Assembly: GCF_900101015.1 (NCBI RefSeq)
Contig: NZ_FNFZ01000012.1
Coordinates: forward strand, 62,001 to 126,000
Length of the DNA stretch: 64,000 bases
From: Sarcina sp. DSM 11001
GTDB lineage: Bacteria > Bacillota > Clostridia > Lachnospirales > Lachnospiraceae
Direction of reading: 5' to 3'
Under the pieces are notes generated by a model, which was not told the origin of the DNA, did not search any database, and saw only the letters and a list, made by a program, of their open reading frames with translations. The translations under genes and the position numbers were made by a program. Below are positions 42,880 through 51,434 of this stretch, one piece after another. Positions within the stretch are counted from its first letter, which is position 1; every line of letters begins with the position of its first letter.

Positions 42880-43917
42880 ATGAAGAGAAGAACTGAAAAA
42901 TGGAAGATCGCTGCGGGCGTGGCGATACTGATCCTCCTTGCGACGGCCATAGCCGTCGGCAGCAGAATAATAGAAAAAAGGGAGAAAAAGGTCAAAAAGA
43001 ACAGCGACTATGACGAGGAGACTTCCGTGCAGTGGACAGAGGAAAATACCCTCTACTTCAATGGTACTCTGTACGGCTATGACCACAGGATTGAGAGCTT
43101 CCTCTTTATGGGAACTGACAACAGCGGGAACGAAGAGGGAACCGGCGAGGACTACCACGGCGCCATGGCCGACTACCTGCTCCTGATGGTCCTCGACCAC
43201 ACGGACAGGTCCTGGGGCTGCATCCAGATCGACCGTAACGCCATCACCTCCGTCAATGTCCTGGAGGAGGACGGGAGCCTGCGCACGATCCGCGAACAGC
43301 AGATCTGTACCGCTCACTGGTACGGCTCCAACAAGGAGATGAGCGCAGAGAATCAGGTGGACTCGGTCAAATTCCTCCTCGGCGAGCTCGGAACCATTGA
43401 CGGCTACTATGTTCTCAATATGAAGGACATCAGCACCCTGAACAGTCTGGTGAACGGTGTGGAGGTCACCTTCGAGGAAGATATGACGGACGTCGATCCC
43501 GTATTTGTAAAAGGCACCACCCTCACCCTGACCGACGAACAGGCGGAAGAATTCGTCCGATCCCGTATGAGACTCAAAGACCCGACCAACGCCGCCCGTA
43601 TGACCCGGCAGAAGCAGTACATGGACGGCTTCTTCCAGAAAGTAAAAAAGCGTGTCGCGACGGACGCGAAGTTTGCCCAGACCTTCTGGACGACCTTCCG
43701 CAAGACCGCCGTCACGGATATGAACGGCAATGCCCTGTCCAGGATCGCTCAGATGATCCTGAAGGGGGAGGACAAGGGAATCCTCCGCCTGGACGGAAAA
43801 ACGAAGATAGGCAAAGTCCTGGACGACGGCCTGGAACACGAAGAGTTTTATCCGTCCAAGGATTCGATCTATGAAACCGTGGACCGGCTATATTCGCTGG
43901 TACCCGTAGAGGAGTAA
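42880..43917 (+). CDS. LytR-CpsA-Psr (LCP) family protein
   Basis: Membrane-anchored phosphotransferase family that attaches polysaccharides or teichoic acids to peptidoglycan. The protein has 345 residues. A single N-terminal helix (IAAGVAILILLATAIAV) is followed by the outside LCP domain: FLFMGTDN, MADYLLLMVLDH, IQIDRNAI and MRLKDPTNAARMTRQKQYM with the Arg residues that bind pyrophosphate-lipid. It lies between cpsB and cpsC, implying that the polymer is wall-linked. No strong ribosome site precedes the ATG. Confidence 0.92.
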   Translation: MKRRTEKWKIAAGVAILILLATAIAVGSRIIEKREKKVKKNSDYDEETSVQWTEENTLYFNGTLYGYDHRIESFLFMGTDNSGNEEGTGEDYHGAMADYLLLMVLDHTDRSWGCIQIDRNAITSVNVLEEDGSLRTIREQQICTAHWYGSNKEMSAENQVDSVKFLLGELGTIDGYYVLNMKDISTLNSLVNGVEVTFEEDMTDVDPVFVKGTTLTLTDEQAEEFVRSRMRLKDPTNAARMTRQKQYMDGFFQKVKKRVATDAKFAQTFWTTFRKTAVTDMNGNALSRIAQMILKGEDKGILRLDGKTKIGKVLDDGLEHEEFYPSKDSIYETVDRLYSLVPVEE

Positions 43918-43920
43918 TTG

Positions 43921-45582
43921 ATGAAACAACAACCGGAGACGCTGGGAGAAGCTTTATCCCAGGGCCTGAAGAGCCAGATGAAGCAGGTGAGACGCCTGAG
44001 CCGGCAGCTGCAGAGACAGCAGGCCCAGCAGGCAAAACACAGAAGCCAGGCCCGCCAGACCGCTCATCCTGCCCAGCATCAGTCTGCTCAGCCGACACAG
44101 CCGCAACAGTACCAGCAGGCCGAGCCTCAGCAGGTGCAGCCACAGTCGTTGCAACAGCCGCAGTACCAGCAGGTACCGCCTCAGCCGGCACAGCCACAGC
44201 AGTACCAGCAGGTACCACCTCAGCCTGTTCAGCCCCAACAATATCAACAGGAACAGTACCAGCCGGTGCAGTCACAGCCATTGCAACAGCCGCAGTACCA
44301 AGAGGTACCACCTCAGCCGGTACAGTACCAGCAGGTACCACCTCAGCCTGTTCAGTCACAACAATATCAGCAGGAACAGTACCAGCCGGCACAGCAACAG
44401 CCGTTGCAACAGCCACAGCAGTTCCAATCTGCGGAGACGTTAGACCACGTTGAAGAACCGGCGGGCGAAGGGCAGTTCTCCTTTGACAGGTTCTGGAGCA
44501 GCCCGGAACCCGGCCTGACAGACCAGCCTTACCAGACACAGATGTCTGAAAATCCGGCTCAGCCGGCTTATGAGGACGCGCAGATGAGGGAAGGGCCTTC
44601 ACCTTCCTATAGCGAACAGGAATACACACGCATGGAAGCAAACCCGGAGCAGAATACAGAGTATCAGGATACAGATAAAGAAATGCAGCAGGAAGAGAAC
44701 AGAGAATCTGTTCTCCAGCCTCCTGTCCACCGCAGCCAGGACGGGTCCTTTGGCCCAAGAGGCGGAGGCGGCGGTTCCTACAGCAGTATGGAGCAGCCGA
44801 CCCAGAGAAGCAGCATTCAGCAGACCGAGGAGATCGACCTCATTGATCTGTTCGGCTATTATATGAGCAGACTGCCCCTTCTTATCGCGGCGGTCGTTAT
44901 TGGCGCCATGGTTTCGGGCCTGTTTACTCACTACTTCATCCCGAACCGTTATACAGCCGTTTCCCGTATGTACATGATTTCTGCTTCCTCGGATTCCGTC
45001 CTAAATCTTTCGGATCTCAATCTGGGCGCATCGCTTTCCAACGACTACGTGGAGCTTATGAAGAGCCGTCCCGTCGTGGAAGAGGTCATCGACACCCTCG
45101 GGCTGGAATACACTTATGAACAGGTCTTGGGCATGATCGGCCTCAGTGTGGTGAACAACACGCGAATCGTCAAGATCTCCGCGACCAGCACCGACCCCTA
45201 CGAGGCCATGCAGATATCCAATGAAATGGCGAGGGTCTCCAAGATCCAGTTGCCAAAGGTTATGGACGCTCCGGCCCCGACCATTGTGGAAGAGGCTGTC
45301 CTGCCCGCCTATAAGAGCTCGCCTTCTCTTAGCCGAAATGTAATGATGGGAGCCATGCTCCTGCTCGTCCTGGTCCTCGGCGTGCTCACTGTCCTTTATC
45401 TCATGGATGATACCATCAAGACCTCCGAAGATGTCGAGAGAGAATTCGGCATCATGCCGCTGACCGTCATTCCGGAGGGTAACATCGAAGGCCTGAAAAA
45501 ATCAGAGGAATCCAAATCCGAACGGCGCATGCGCTACTGGAAGAAGACGAGAAAGAAAAAGAAAAAGAAAAAGAAAAAATAG
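43921..45582 (+). CDS. CpsC/CapA-like co-polymerase with Gln/Pro-rich cytoplasmic extension
   Basis: A 553-residue protein. Only the second half is a normal CpsC/YveK: EEIDLIDLFGYYMSRLPLL, a helix at about 315-337, an outside Wzz domain (SSDSVLNLSDLNLGASLSNDYVEL, RPVVEEVI) and a second helix at 474-495 with the DDTIKTSEDVE tail. The first ~300 residues are new: basic coil, then about 150 residues of Gln/Pro/Tyr repeats (QYQQVPPQP), then an acidic linker. The C-terminus ends in a run of nine lysines from a GAAAAA repeat. AGAGGAG precedes the ATG. It activates the CpsD kinase. Confidence 0.88.
   Translation: MKQQPETLGEALSQGLKSQMKQVRRLSRQLQRQQAQQAKHRSQARQTAHPAQHQSAQPTQPQQYQQAEPQQVQPQSLQQPQYQQVPPQPAQPQQYQQVPPQPVQPQQYQQEQYQPVQSQPLQQPQYQEVPPQPVQYQQVPPQPVQSQQYQQEQYQPAQQQPLQQPQQFQSAETLDHVEEPAGEGQFSFDRFWSSPEPGLTDQPYQTQMSENPAQPAYEDAQMREGPSPSYSEQEYTRMEANPEQNTEYQDTDKEMQQEENRESVLQPPVHRSQDGSFGPRGGGGGSYSSMEQPTQRSSIQQTEEIDLIDLFGYYMSRLPLLIAAVVIGAMVSGLFTHYFIPNRYTAVSRMYMISASSDSVLNLSDLNLGASLSNDYVELMKSRPVVEEVIDTLGLEYTYEQVLGMIGLSVVNNTRIVKISATSTDPYEAMQISNEMARVSKIQLPKVMDAPAPTIVEEAVLPAYKSSPSLSRNVMMGAMLLLVLVLGVLTVLYLMDDTIKTSEDVEREFGIMPLTVIPEGNIEGLKKSEESKSERRMRYWKKTRKKKKKKKKK
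44100..44430 (+). repeat. Gln/Pro/Tyr-coding repeat array in the cpsC-like gene
   Basis: Repeated blocks of CAGTACCAGCAGGTACC and CCTCAGCCGGTACAG encode variants of QQYQQVPPQPVQ and QYQPVQSQPLQQPQ. A larger unit of about 110-130 bp appears to be duplicated (compare QQEQYQPVQSQPLQQPQ with QQEQYQPAQQQPLQQPQ). Copy number is probably variable between strains. Confidence 0.9.
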
Positions 45583-45612
45583 TCGGTATCGAGAGAGAAG
45601 GAGTAGACATTT

Positions 45613-46338
45613 ATGAATACGAAAGCGATCATCGGAGTGAATCCCAAACTCCCGTACGCGATCGAGGAGGCCATCAACCGTCTCAGGATCAATGTGAGCT
45701 TTTTCGGGACCGACATCCGTAAGATCATGATCGTCAGTTCCGAACCCAATGAAGGCAAGAGCTTCATCGCGATGAGCCTGTGGAAACAGATGGCGCTCGC
45801 CGGTGAAAAGACGATCTTTGTCGACTGTGACATGCGCAAGTCTGTCCTGGTCGAGCAGTACCAGATTGAACGCGAGGACGGCAAGGACCTGTGGGGACTC
45901 AGTCATTATCTCTCCGACAACAAGAAGCTGGAGGACTGCATCCTCACCACAGACCTTCCCGACGGGGACATCCTCCCCAACGCCAACAACATCGTAAACC
46001 CGTCCATGCTCCTTGAGAGCAGGCGCTTCAGCGAACTTCTGGATATCCTCGCTGAGAGATACCGCTACGTCTTTATGGATGTGCCGCCCCTCGGCCTCGT
46101 CTCTGACGCGGAGCGGGTCGGCTACTTCTGCGACGGCGCGATCCTGACCGTTCGCAGCGGCGAGACTCCCAGGAGCATCATCCGCAGCTCCATCTCCCAG
46201 CTTGAGCGCGCGGGCTGCCCGATCCTGGGCATCGCCCTCAACCGGGTCGGAGCCAGCTCCGGCAAGTACTACGGGGGATACTACGGCCGCCATTACGGCA
46301 GCAAGTATTATACGGATAAATACTATACTTCCAAATAA
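45613..46338 (+). CDS. cpsD: CpsD/CapB bacterial tyrosine kinase
   Basis: Cytoplasmic BY-kinase of 241 residues. Walker A is SSEPNEGKSF, Walker A' TIFVDCDMRKSV, Walker B YRYVFMDVPPLG. The last ~25 residues form the autophosphorylated tyrosine cluster (KYYGGYYGRHYGSKYYTDKYY, truncated here to the core YYGGYYGRHYG). It pairs with the CpsC-like activator and CpsB phosphatase upstream. GAGAAGGAG lies before the ATG. Confidence 0.95.
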   Translation: MNTKAIIGVNPKLPYAIEEAINRLRINVSFFGTDIRKIMIVSSEPNEGKSFIAMSLWKQMALAGEKTIFVDCDMRKSVLVEQYQIEREDGKDLWGLSHYLSDNKKLEDCILTTDLPDGDILPNANNIVNPSMLLESRRFSELLDILAERYRYVFMDVPPLGLVSDAERVGYFCDGAILTVRSGETPRSIIRSSISQLERAGCPILGIALNRVGASSGKYYGGYYGRHYGSKYYTDKYYTSK

Positions 46339-46529
46339 TTGCCAATAGCAGCATTTTTCTCGTGAAGATCGTGGATTTTTCCATGACATCGGGTTACAAT
46401 GCTGACAGCGGCGTCCGGATCCTGTACAGGAACCGGGAAACAGCCGCCATTCATCTGTTACCGGTAGGTTCCCGTCGACCGCGGGTTCTCTATAATAAAA
46501 CCATTCTATGAAAGGAGGTAAGTGTCATT

Positions 46530-47225
46530 ATGTGCATGAAAAAGAAACTGTTGTCTGTCGTCCTGACCGCGCTTATGATCCTGAGCATGGGTGTTTCCGT
46601 CTTTGCAACGGCGGTATCAAGCCCCACAAAACCTGATGACAATAAGCCGAAGAACCCCGGTTATGTCAAGTCCAGTGACTTCGACGTTAACTCCCAGGAT
46701 CATATCCACAACGTCGTCAAGACCAAGATCGGCCAGAAAACCATTGTTGTCAGGGCTGTCACATCTCTGAATGGCGATGCCAAGTCTGAGCTTCATCTCA
46801 GAACTGCGAGGAACATCGACAATAAGCGTGTACCGATTACCCACCTCGGTAACGGCACCACAGGTATCTTCGACACCAAGACAGGATCTTTCGTAAAGTA
46901 TCTTGCAATCAGATCTGAGAAAAAGGTCACCCTTCGCGCGAACGCGTTCCTGAATGCTCATGTCGAGAGACTGTATCTGAGCAGTTCCTTCTTCACACTG
47001 CAGAAGGATTGCTTTAAAGGCACAAAGAAGTCGAATATGATCATCACCCTTGACGGCGATACCAAGTATTCCGGCCGTATGGTGTTTGAAGATGGCTGCT
47101 TCAATGGACTGACCAGTGGCGCGAAAATCTATGTCAGCAGCAAATGCTGCACGCCGGTCACATTCAACAGGATTAAAAAGAATGCCATCGCAGCAGGCTT
47201 CAAGGGTCAGATCATCTACAAGTGA
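46530..47225 (+). CDS. Small secreted protein with LRR5/BspA-like tail
   Basis: A 231-residue protein with a clear signal peptide: KKK, a hydrophobic core LLSVVLTALMILSMGVSVFA, cleavage near ATA. A Pro/Lys/Asp linker follows, then a beta-rich body. RANAFLNAHVERLYLSSSFFTLQKDCFKG resembles BspA-type leucine-rich repeats (LRR_5). AGGAGGT stands ten bases before the first ATG, and TATAAT is at 46491 without a clear -35. It may coat or bind the cell-surface polymer; function unknown. Confidence 0.8.
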   Translation: MCMKKKLLSVVLTALMILSMGVSVFATAVSSPTKPDDNKPKNPGYVKSSDFDVNSQDHIHNVVKTKIGQKTIVVRAVTSLNGDAKSELHLRTARNIDNKRVPITHLGNGTTGIFDTKTGSFVKYLAIRSEKKVTLRANAFLNAHVERLYLSSSFFTLQKDCFKGTKKSNMIITLDGDTKYSGRMVFEDGCFNGLTSGAKIYVSSKCCTPVTFNRIKKNAIAAGFKGQIIYK

Positions 47226-47265
47226 TCTATACCTGAACATTCCTGTAGGAAATGATGACACATAA

Positions 47266-47313
47266 CAGGAAAAGGAAATCGAGAATGGAGTCTGACCGGT
47301 TTCCTTTCTCCTG
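47266..47313 (+). terminator. Probable terminator after the secreted protein gene
   Basis: CAGGAAAAGGAAA (47266-47278) pairs with TTTCCTTTCTCCTG (47300-47313) with one bulged base. No long T-run follows, so termination strength is uncertain. The rest of 47314-47531 is A+T-rich with no gene seen; it may hold the promoter of the next gene. Confidence 0.6.
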
Positions 47314-47531
47314 TCTGTGTCTCAAAGATGCCTGTGGGATCATACTTTGAAGAATACTCTTTATAGTTTCTAAATACTTATTATAGACGGCAGCACAGAG
47401 GATATTGACCAGCTATCCTTTTCTATCTCGCAGACGGATATTACTTGAATGATCTTCAGTCTTAGCCGGTTACAAACCTGGAGGACTGGAGTTTTTTACA
47501 CTTAATGACCACTCTACAGAGAGGAGTCTGA

Positions 47532-48575
47532 ATGCAGAACGAACAGAAGACAAATCAGAACCTGATAAAATGGGTCTTCCGGATTGGCTTGATCCTGGTT
47601 GATATCTTTATTGTCAACTTTTCCTATTATCTGGCGCTGTTGCTGCGGTTTTATGTAAACCATCAATTTAATCCCGAGGCTGTTCCCTATATCCCCCTGT
47701 TTTATCGTTTTGCGCCGGGATATACGGTATGCTGTATCATTGTATTTGCTTTCTTCAAACTCTACCACGGTATATGGCGCTTTGCGGGGATCAACGACGC
47801 CAACCGGATCATAAAAGCAAACATAATAACCTGTGTTATTCAGATCGCAGGGACACTCATGACAGTTGGAAGAATGCCCAGGACCTACTATGCCCTCGGC
47901 GCAATGATCCAGTTTATGCTGATGATGGCAGTCAGATTCTCCTATCGGATCCTCAAGGGCGAATACATCCGATTGACCAGAAATAAAAACATCGGGTCAG
48001 TGAACGTCATGATCATCGGTGCGGGAGAGACCTCGCGGATTTTTCTCCAGCAGATTTATAGTGATAAAGATAACGCTGCTCATCCTGTCTGCGTCATTGA
48101 CGGCCGCAATCAGGAGAAGGGCATTGTTTTCTATGGTCTTCCTGTTGTAGGCGGTCTCGATGACATCCCTGCTGCTGCAGCTAAATATAATGTCCGTACT
48201 GCTATTATCGCGGATTCTCTCATGTCTGCGGAACAAAGAGAAACAGCGCGCAAAATATGCAAAAACCTGGAAATAGGTGTACAGGACTTCTCCGGTTACA
48301 ATCAGGTTACCTCAGCGATCGGATTCAATCAGCTGATGACCATTACGGACGGTCCTGTCCAGATCAGATACAAGGGAAAGACTCAGGACTATGAGAACGG
48401 TGAGCAGGCTGCCATGGCCTGGCCGGGGGGATACGTTGTTAAAGAGATTTCTTCTACAGCCAAAGGCGTTCTTAGGGTGAGAATTGAAGAGGACCTTGTC
48501 AAGCTGAATAATGTCAATGAAGCCTGGGTCCAGTCTTATGAGAAGGAAACAGGGGAGAAGATTAGCTTCTTTTAA
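47532..48575 (+). CDS. CapD-like membrane protein lacking the dehydratase domain
   Basis: A 347-residue paralogue of the N-terminal half of the protein at 14052. It has the same membrane block (VNFSYYLALLLRFYVNHQFNP, FYRFAPGYTVCCIIVFAFFKLYHGIWRFAG) and the CoA-binding-like domain (VNVMIIGAGETSRIF, VVGGLDDIPAAAAKYNVRTAII). After that comes about 80 residues with no SDR motifs, so there is no dehydratase site. It is not a frameshift: it ends with its own unrelated C-terminus. It may be a regulatory or scaffolding relative. GAGAGGAG precedes the ATG. Confidence 0.85.
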   Translation: MQNEQKTNQNLIKWVFRIGLILVDIFIVNFSYYLALLLRFYVNHQFNPEAVPYIPLFYRFAPGYTVCCIIVFAFFKLYHGIWRFAGINDANRIIKANIITCVIQIAGTLMTVGRMPRTYYALGAMIQFMLMMAVRFSYRILKGEYIRLTRNKNIGSVNVMIIGAGETSRIFLQQIYSDKDNAAHPVCVIDGRNQEKGIVFYGLPVVGGLDDIPAAAAKYNVRTAIIADSLMSAEQRETARKICKNLEIGVQDFSGYNQVTSAIGFNQLMTITDGPVQIRYKGKTQDYENGEQAAMAWPGGYVVKEISSTAKGVLRVRIEEDLVKLNNVNEAWVQSYEKETGEKISFF

Positions 48576-48705
48576 ACCCCGGGTAATACCCTTAAGGATA
48601 ATCAGGAAAGACCTCACTTACAGTAGACGGAAAGCGGAGGGAAAGAGCAGGGTAAAACTAATCTGCTATCCTTCTAAGGCATCTGAAAAGTACTGCGTTT
48701 GAGGG

Positions 48706-48741
48706 CTCAAAAAGCAGGATCCGAAGACCCTGCTTTTTGAG
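48706..48741. terminator. Strong hairpin terminator
   Basis: CTCAAAAAGCAGG (48706-48718) and CCTGCTTTTTGAG (48729-48741) form a perfect 13-bp stem with a 10-base loop. It separates the CapD-like gene from the aminotransferase, close to the point where base composition shifts to A+T-rich. Confidence 0.85.
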
Positions 48742-48849
48742 AATTCAAGCGCGTTATTTTTCTTTAGCGGTACCAGTGGATTGTACATGAAGAAATGATT
48801 GAAGTATAGATACGGATTTACAGGGGATTAGAAGATTACAAGGGAGTAA

Positions 48850-50160
48850 ATGATGGATTTTTTGAATGATCCGCGTTTTAAAGGAATTGAAAAGCTCGAA
48901 TCCAAAATCTGGCTCTCGTCTCCGACTATGCACGGTGATGAGCGACGGTGGGTCGACGAAGCAATCCAGACCAACTGGGTTTCTACAGTCGGCGCGAATA
49001 TTAATGAAGTAGAAAAGCAGATGGCTGAGTATCTGGGATGCAGGTACGCAGTTGGACTGAGTTGCGGTACGGCTGCCCTTCATCTGGCAACGAAATTGGC
49101 CGGTGAGAGACTGTATGGACAGGCGAGGCCTAATCACGGAACGTTGGAAGGGAAAAAAGTATTCTGTTCTGATATGACTTTCGATGCGAGTATAAATCCT
49201 GTGGCTTATGAAGATGGTGAAGCCGTGTTTATTGATACAGAGCCCGATACCTGGAATATGTCCCCGGAAGCATTGAAGAGGGCTTTTGAGCTATATCCGG
49301 ATGTCAGGCTGATTGTGGTAGCCCATCTCTATGGTACTCCCGCGAAGATGGAGGAGATAAAGAGAATAGCCGATGCGCATGGGGCATTGATAGTAGAGGA
49401 CGCAGCAGAGAGTCTGGGTGCCAGGTATAAGCTTGGAAATGAATGGGTAGAGACCGGCATACTGGGCGATTACAACGCGATCAGTTTTAATGGAAATAAA
49501 ATCATCACGGGATCAGCCGGAGGGTTGTTCCTGACTGATTCCAAGGATGATGCTGACAAAGTCCGGAAATGGAGCACGCAGAGTAGAGAAGCGGCTTCCT
49601 GGTATCAGCATGAGGAGATCGGCTATAACTACCGGATGAGTAATATCATCGCGGGTGTGATCAGGGGCCAGATTCCCTATCTGGAGGAACATATAGAACA
49701 GAAGAGGAGGATATACGAGCGGTATAAGGAAGGTTTGAGGGATTTGCCGGTGAGTATGAATCCTTTTGACCCATATACAACGCAACCTAATTACTGGCTG
49801 TCGTGTATGTTGATAGAGGAAGGGGCTATGGCACCTTTTGTTCGAGGCGAGCAGGATGAGTTATGGACACACGAAGCTGGGAAGTCAAGCCCCGGTGAGA
49901 TTTTAGCTGCTATAGCGGCGTTTGGTGCTGAAGGAAGGCCAATTTGGAAGCCCATGCATATGCAGCCGATATATAGGACGAATCCCTTTATAACAGCTTC
50001 CGGAAACGGTCGAGGGCGTACAAATGCTTATATTTCAGGCACTTTTGAGGACGTTGGGGCCGATATTTTCCGCAGAGGGTTGTGCTTACCTTCGGATAAC
50101 AAGATGACTCCGGAGCAGCAGGACGTGATTATTGAGATCATTCATAGGTGTTTTCGGTGA
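48850..50160 (+). CDS. DegT/DnrJ/EryC1/StrS-type sugar aminotransferase
   Basis: PLP-dependent aminotransferase of 436 residues acting on a 4-keto (or 3-keto) nucleotide sugar. Seen: STVGANINEVEKQMAEYLGCRYAVGLSCGTAALHLA, EDAAESLGARY, and the PLP lysine K217 in ISFNGNKIITGSAGG. GYNYRMSNIIAGVIRGQ follows. It resembles PglE-type enzymes that aminate the 4-keto product of a PglF/WbpM dehydratase. The only complete dehydratase of that kind in the window is at 14052, in the other module. AAGGGAG precedes the ATG; the protein has an extra ~30 residues around 345-385. Confidence 0.9.
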   Translation: MMDFLNDPRFKGIEKLESKIWLSSPTMHGDERRWVDEAIQTNWVSTVGANINEVEKQMAEYLGCRYAVGLSCGTAALHLATKLAGERLYGQARPNHGTLEGKKVFCSDMTFDASINPVAYEDGEAVFIDTEPDTWNMSPEALKRAFELYPDVRLIVVAHLYGTPAKMEEIKRIADAHGALIVEDAAESLGARYKLGNEWVETGILGDYNAISFNGNKIITGSAGGLFLTDSKDDADKVRKWSTQSREAASWYQHEEIGYNYRMSNIIAGVIRGQIPYLEEHIEQKRRIYERYKEGLRDLPVSMNPFDPYTTQPNYWLSCMLIEEGAMAPFVRGEQDELWTHEAGKSSPGEILAAIAAFGAEGRPIWKPMHMQPIYRTNPFITASGNGRGRTNAYISGTFEDVGADIFRRGLCLPSDNKMTPEQQDVIIEIIHRCFR

Positions 50161-50189
50161 TGTCAGGCCGTGTCGGCTGGATGTGCATA

Positions 50190-50420
50190 AGGCGATCAGA
50201 TAGCAAGAAAACGCATCGGCTGAGCATCAATCAGGCGGTTACAGTGAATCTGCCGCATATGCATGAGGGGTCATATCGACATCTGCTGGATATGCATGAG
50301 GATTGTACAGAGAAAAAGTAGCATCTGCCGCATATGCATCAGGTGGTCAGATAGAGAATAAGGCATCGACTGCATATAAATGAGGAAGTCATATGTACAT
50401 CTGCTGAGTATGACTGGGGT
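50190..50420 (+). repeat. Degenerate CATCTGCCGCATATGCAT repeats
   Basis: At least five copies of CATCTGCYGNATATGCATSAGG or variants are spaced about 45-60 bp apart, alternating with GGTCAGATAG/GGTCATAT. They fill the spacer between the aminotransferase and the small gene at 50428. This is the only such repeat block in the A+T-rich module. Confidence 0.75.
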
Positions 50421-50427
50421 ATTCACA

Positions 50428-50646
50428 ATGAGCTGTTTCATAAGCCGTAAGAAAGACAAGATTTCCGCCGTATTTGAAGCGGTCGGAACAGATGCTGATG
50501 AGGAAAGCTTTATCGCTACCTTCAAACAGATGTATCCCAATGACTGGACACTGATTAGCGAAAGATGGCGGCTCGAAGAAGAAAATACTCTGCCCAGTAA
50601 AAAGCACTCCCTGCAGCATCCCGATGTGTACATGAAGGAAATGTAG
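50428..50646 (+). CDS. Small conserved-looking protein, 72 residues
   Basis: MSCFISRKKDKISAVFEAVG begins it, and FKQMYPNDWTLISERWRLEE forms a central amphipathic segment before a Lys/His/Pro tail ending YMKEM. The composition (Tyr-Pro-x-Asp-Trp, charged, no membrane segment) looks like a real cytoplasmic protein rather than noise. I have an impression of similar short proteins near sugar transferases in Lachnospiraceae. The frame is open further upstream, but that part is repeat. Ribosome site weak (GGGGT). Function unknown. Confidence 0.55.
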   Translation: MSCFISRKKDKISAVFEAVGTDADEESFIATFKQMYPNDWTLISERWRLEEENTLPSKKHSLQHPDVYMKEM

Positions 50647-50681
50647 AGAAATCATAGGCCAATAGATGAGGAAGTAAGTTG

Positions 50682-51434
50682 ATGATAATTCTAAAAATAA
50701 TAATCGCCATTATTCTGTTAGCGGCGTGTGTAGGATTTATTGCCCTGGTAATGGAGCTATTTACTAAATCATACAATCATAAACCTTACGGACTTTATGA
50801 GCGCTTATTTAAACGGTTTCTTGATGCATTCCTCTCGTCGGGTGCACTCATCGTGCTTTCACCTGTTCTGCTTGTAACTGCAATCCTTGTGAGAGTTAAA
50901 CTGGGCTCTCCTGTGCTTTTCACACAAGACCGTCCTGGAAAGGATGAGAAGATATTCAAGCTCTATAAGTTCCGCTCTATGACAAATCAGCGAGATGAGA
51001 ATGGAAAGTTGCTACCGGACGATGTTCGCCTCACGAAGTTTGGCCGTGTTCTTCGCTCAACTTCTTTAGATGAGCTTCCAGAGCTTCTGAACATTATCAA
51101 GGGCGATATGTCAGTAGTGGGTCCAAGACCGTTACTGGTTGAGTACTTACCGTACTACACAGATGAAGAACACCATCGTCACGATGTGAGACCGGGCTTG
51201 ACCGGCTTGGCCCAGGTTAACGGACGCAATGCAATTAGCTGGGACACTAAATTATCTTATGACGTCCAATATGTCTCGAAAATCACCTTTTTCGGCGACG
51301 CAAAAATAGTAAAAGAGACATTTATAAAAACAGTGAAACGATCAGACATTCAAGTTGGATCAGAGTTCAAAGCGGGAAAGTTTATTGATCAAAGAAAAGA
51401 GAGAATGGAGAAGGCTAATGCAAAAATCAATTGA
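50682..51434 (+). CDS. Phosphoglycosyl transferase, PglC-like
   Basis: A 250-residue initiating enzyme of the second module. An N-terminal hydrophobic helix (IILKIIIAIILLAACVGFIAL) precedes the PGT core: RFLDAFLSSGALIVLSPVLL, FTQDRPGKDEKIF, YKFRSMT, RSTSLDELPELLNIIKGDMS with the catalytic Asp-Glu, and VVGPRPLL. The ATG is preferred to a TTG one codon earlier; GAGGAAG lies upstream. It overlaps the following acetyltransferase gene by 17 bases. Substrate may be a UDP-diamino or other HexNAc sugar made by the neighbouring aminotransferase and GNAT. Confidence 0.93.
   Translation: MIILKIIIAIILLAACVGFIALVMELFTKSYNHKPYGLYERLFKRFLDAFLSSGALIVLSPVLLVTAILVRVKLGSPVLFTQDRPGKDEKIFKLYKFRSMTNQRDENGKLLPDDVRLTKFGRVLRSTSLDELPELLNIIKGDMSVVGPRPLLVEYLPYYTDEEHHRHDVRPGLTGLAQVNGRNAISWDTKLSYDVQYVSKITFFGDAKIVKETFIKTVKRSDIQVGSEFKAGKFIDQRKERMEKANAKIN

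Noticed and set aside
50190-50420. Possible CRISPR-like array
   Set aside because: Repeats are degenerate and of variable spacing, with no constant repeat length and no cas genes.
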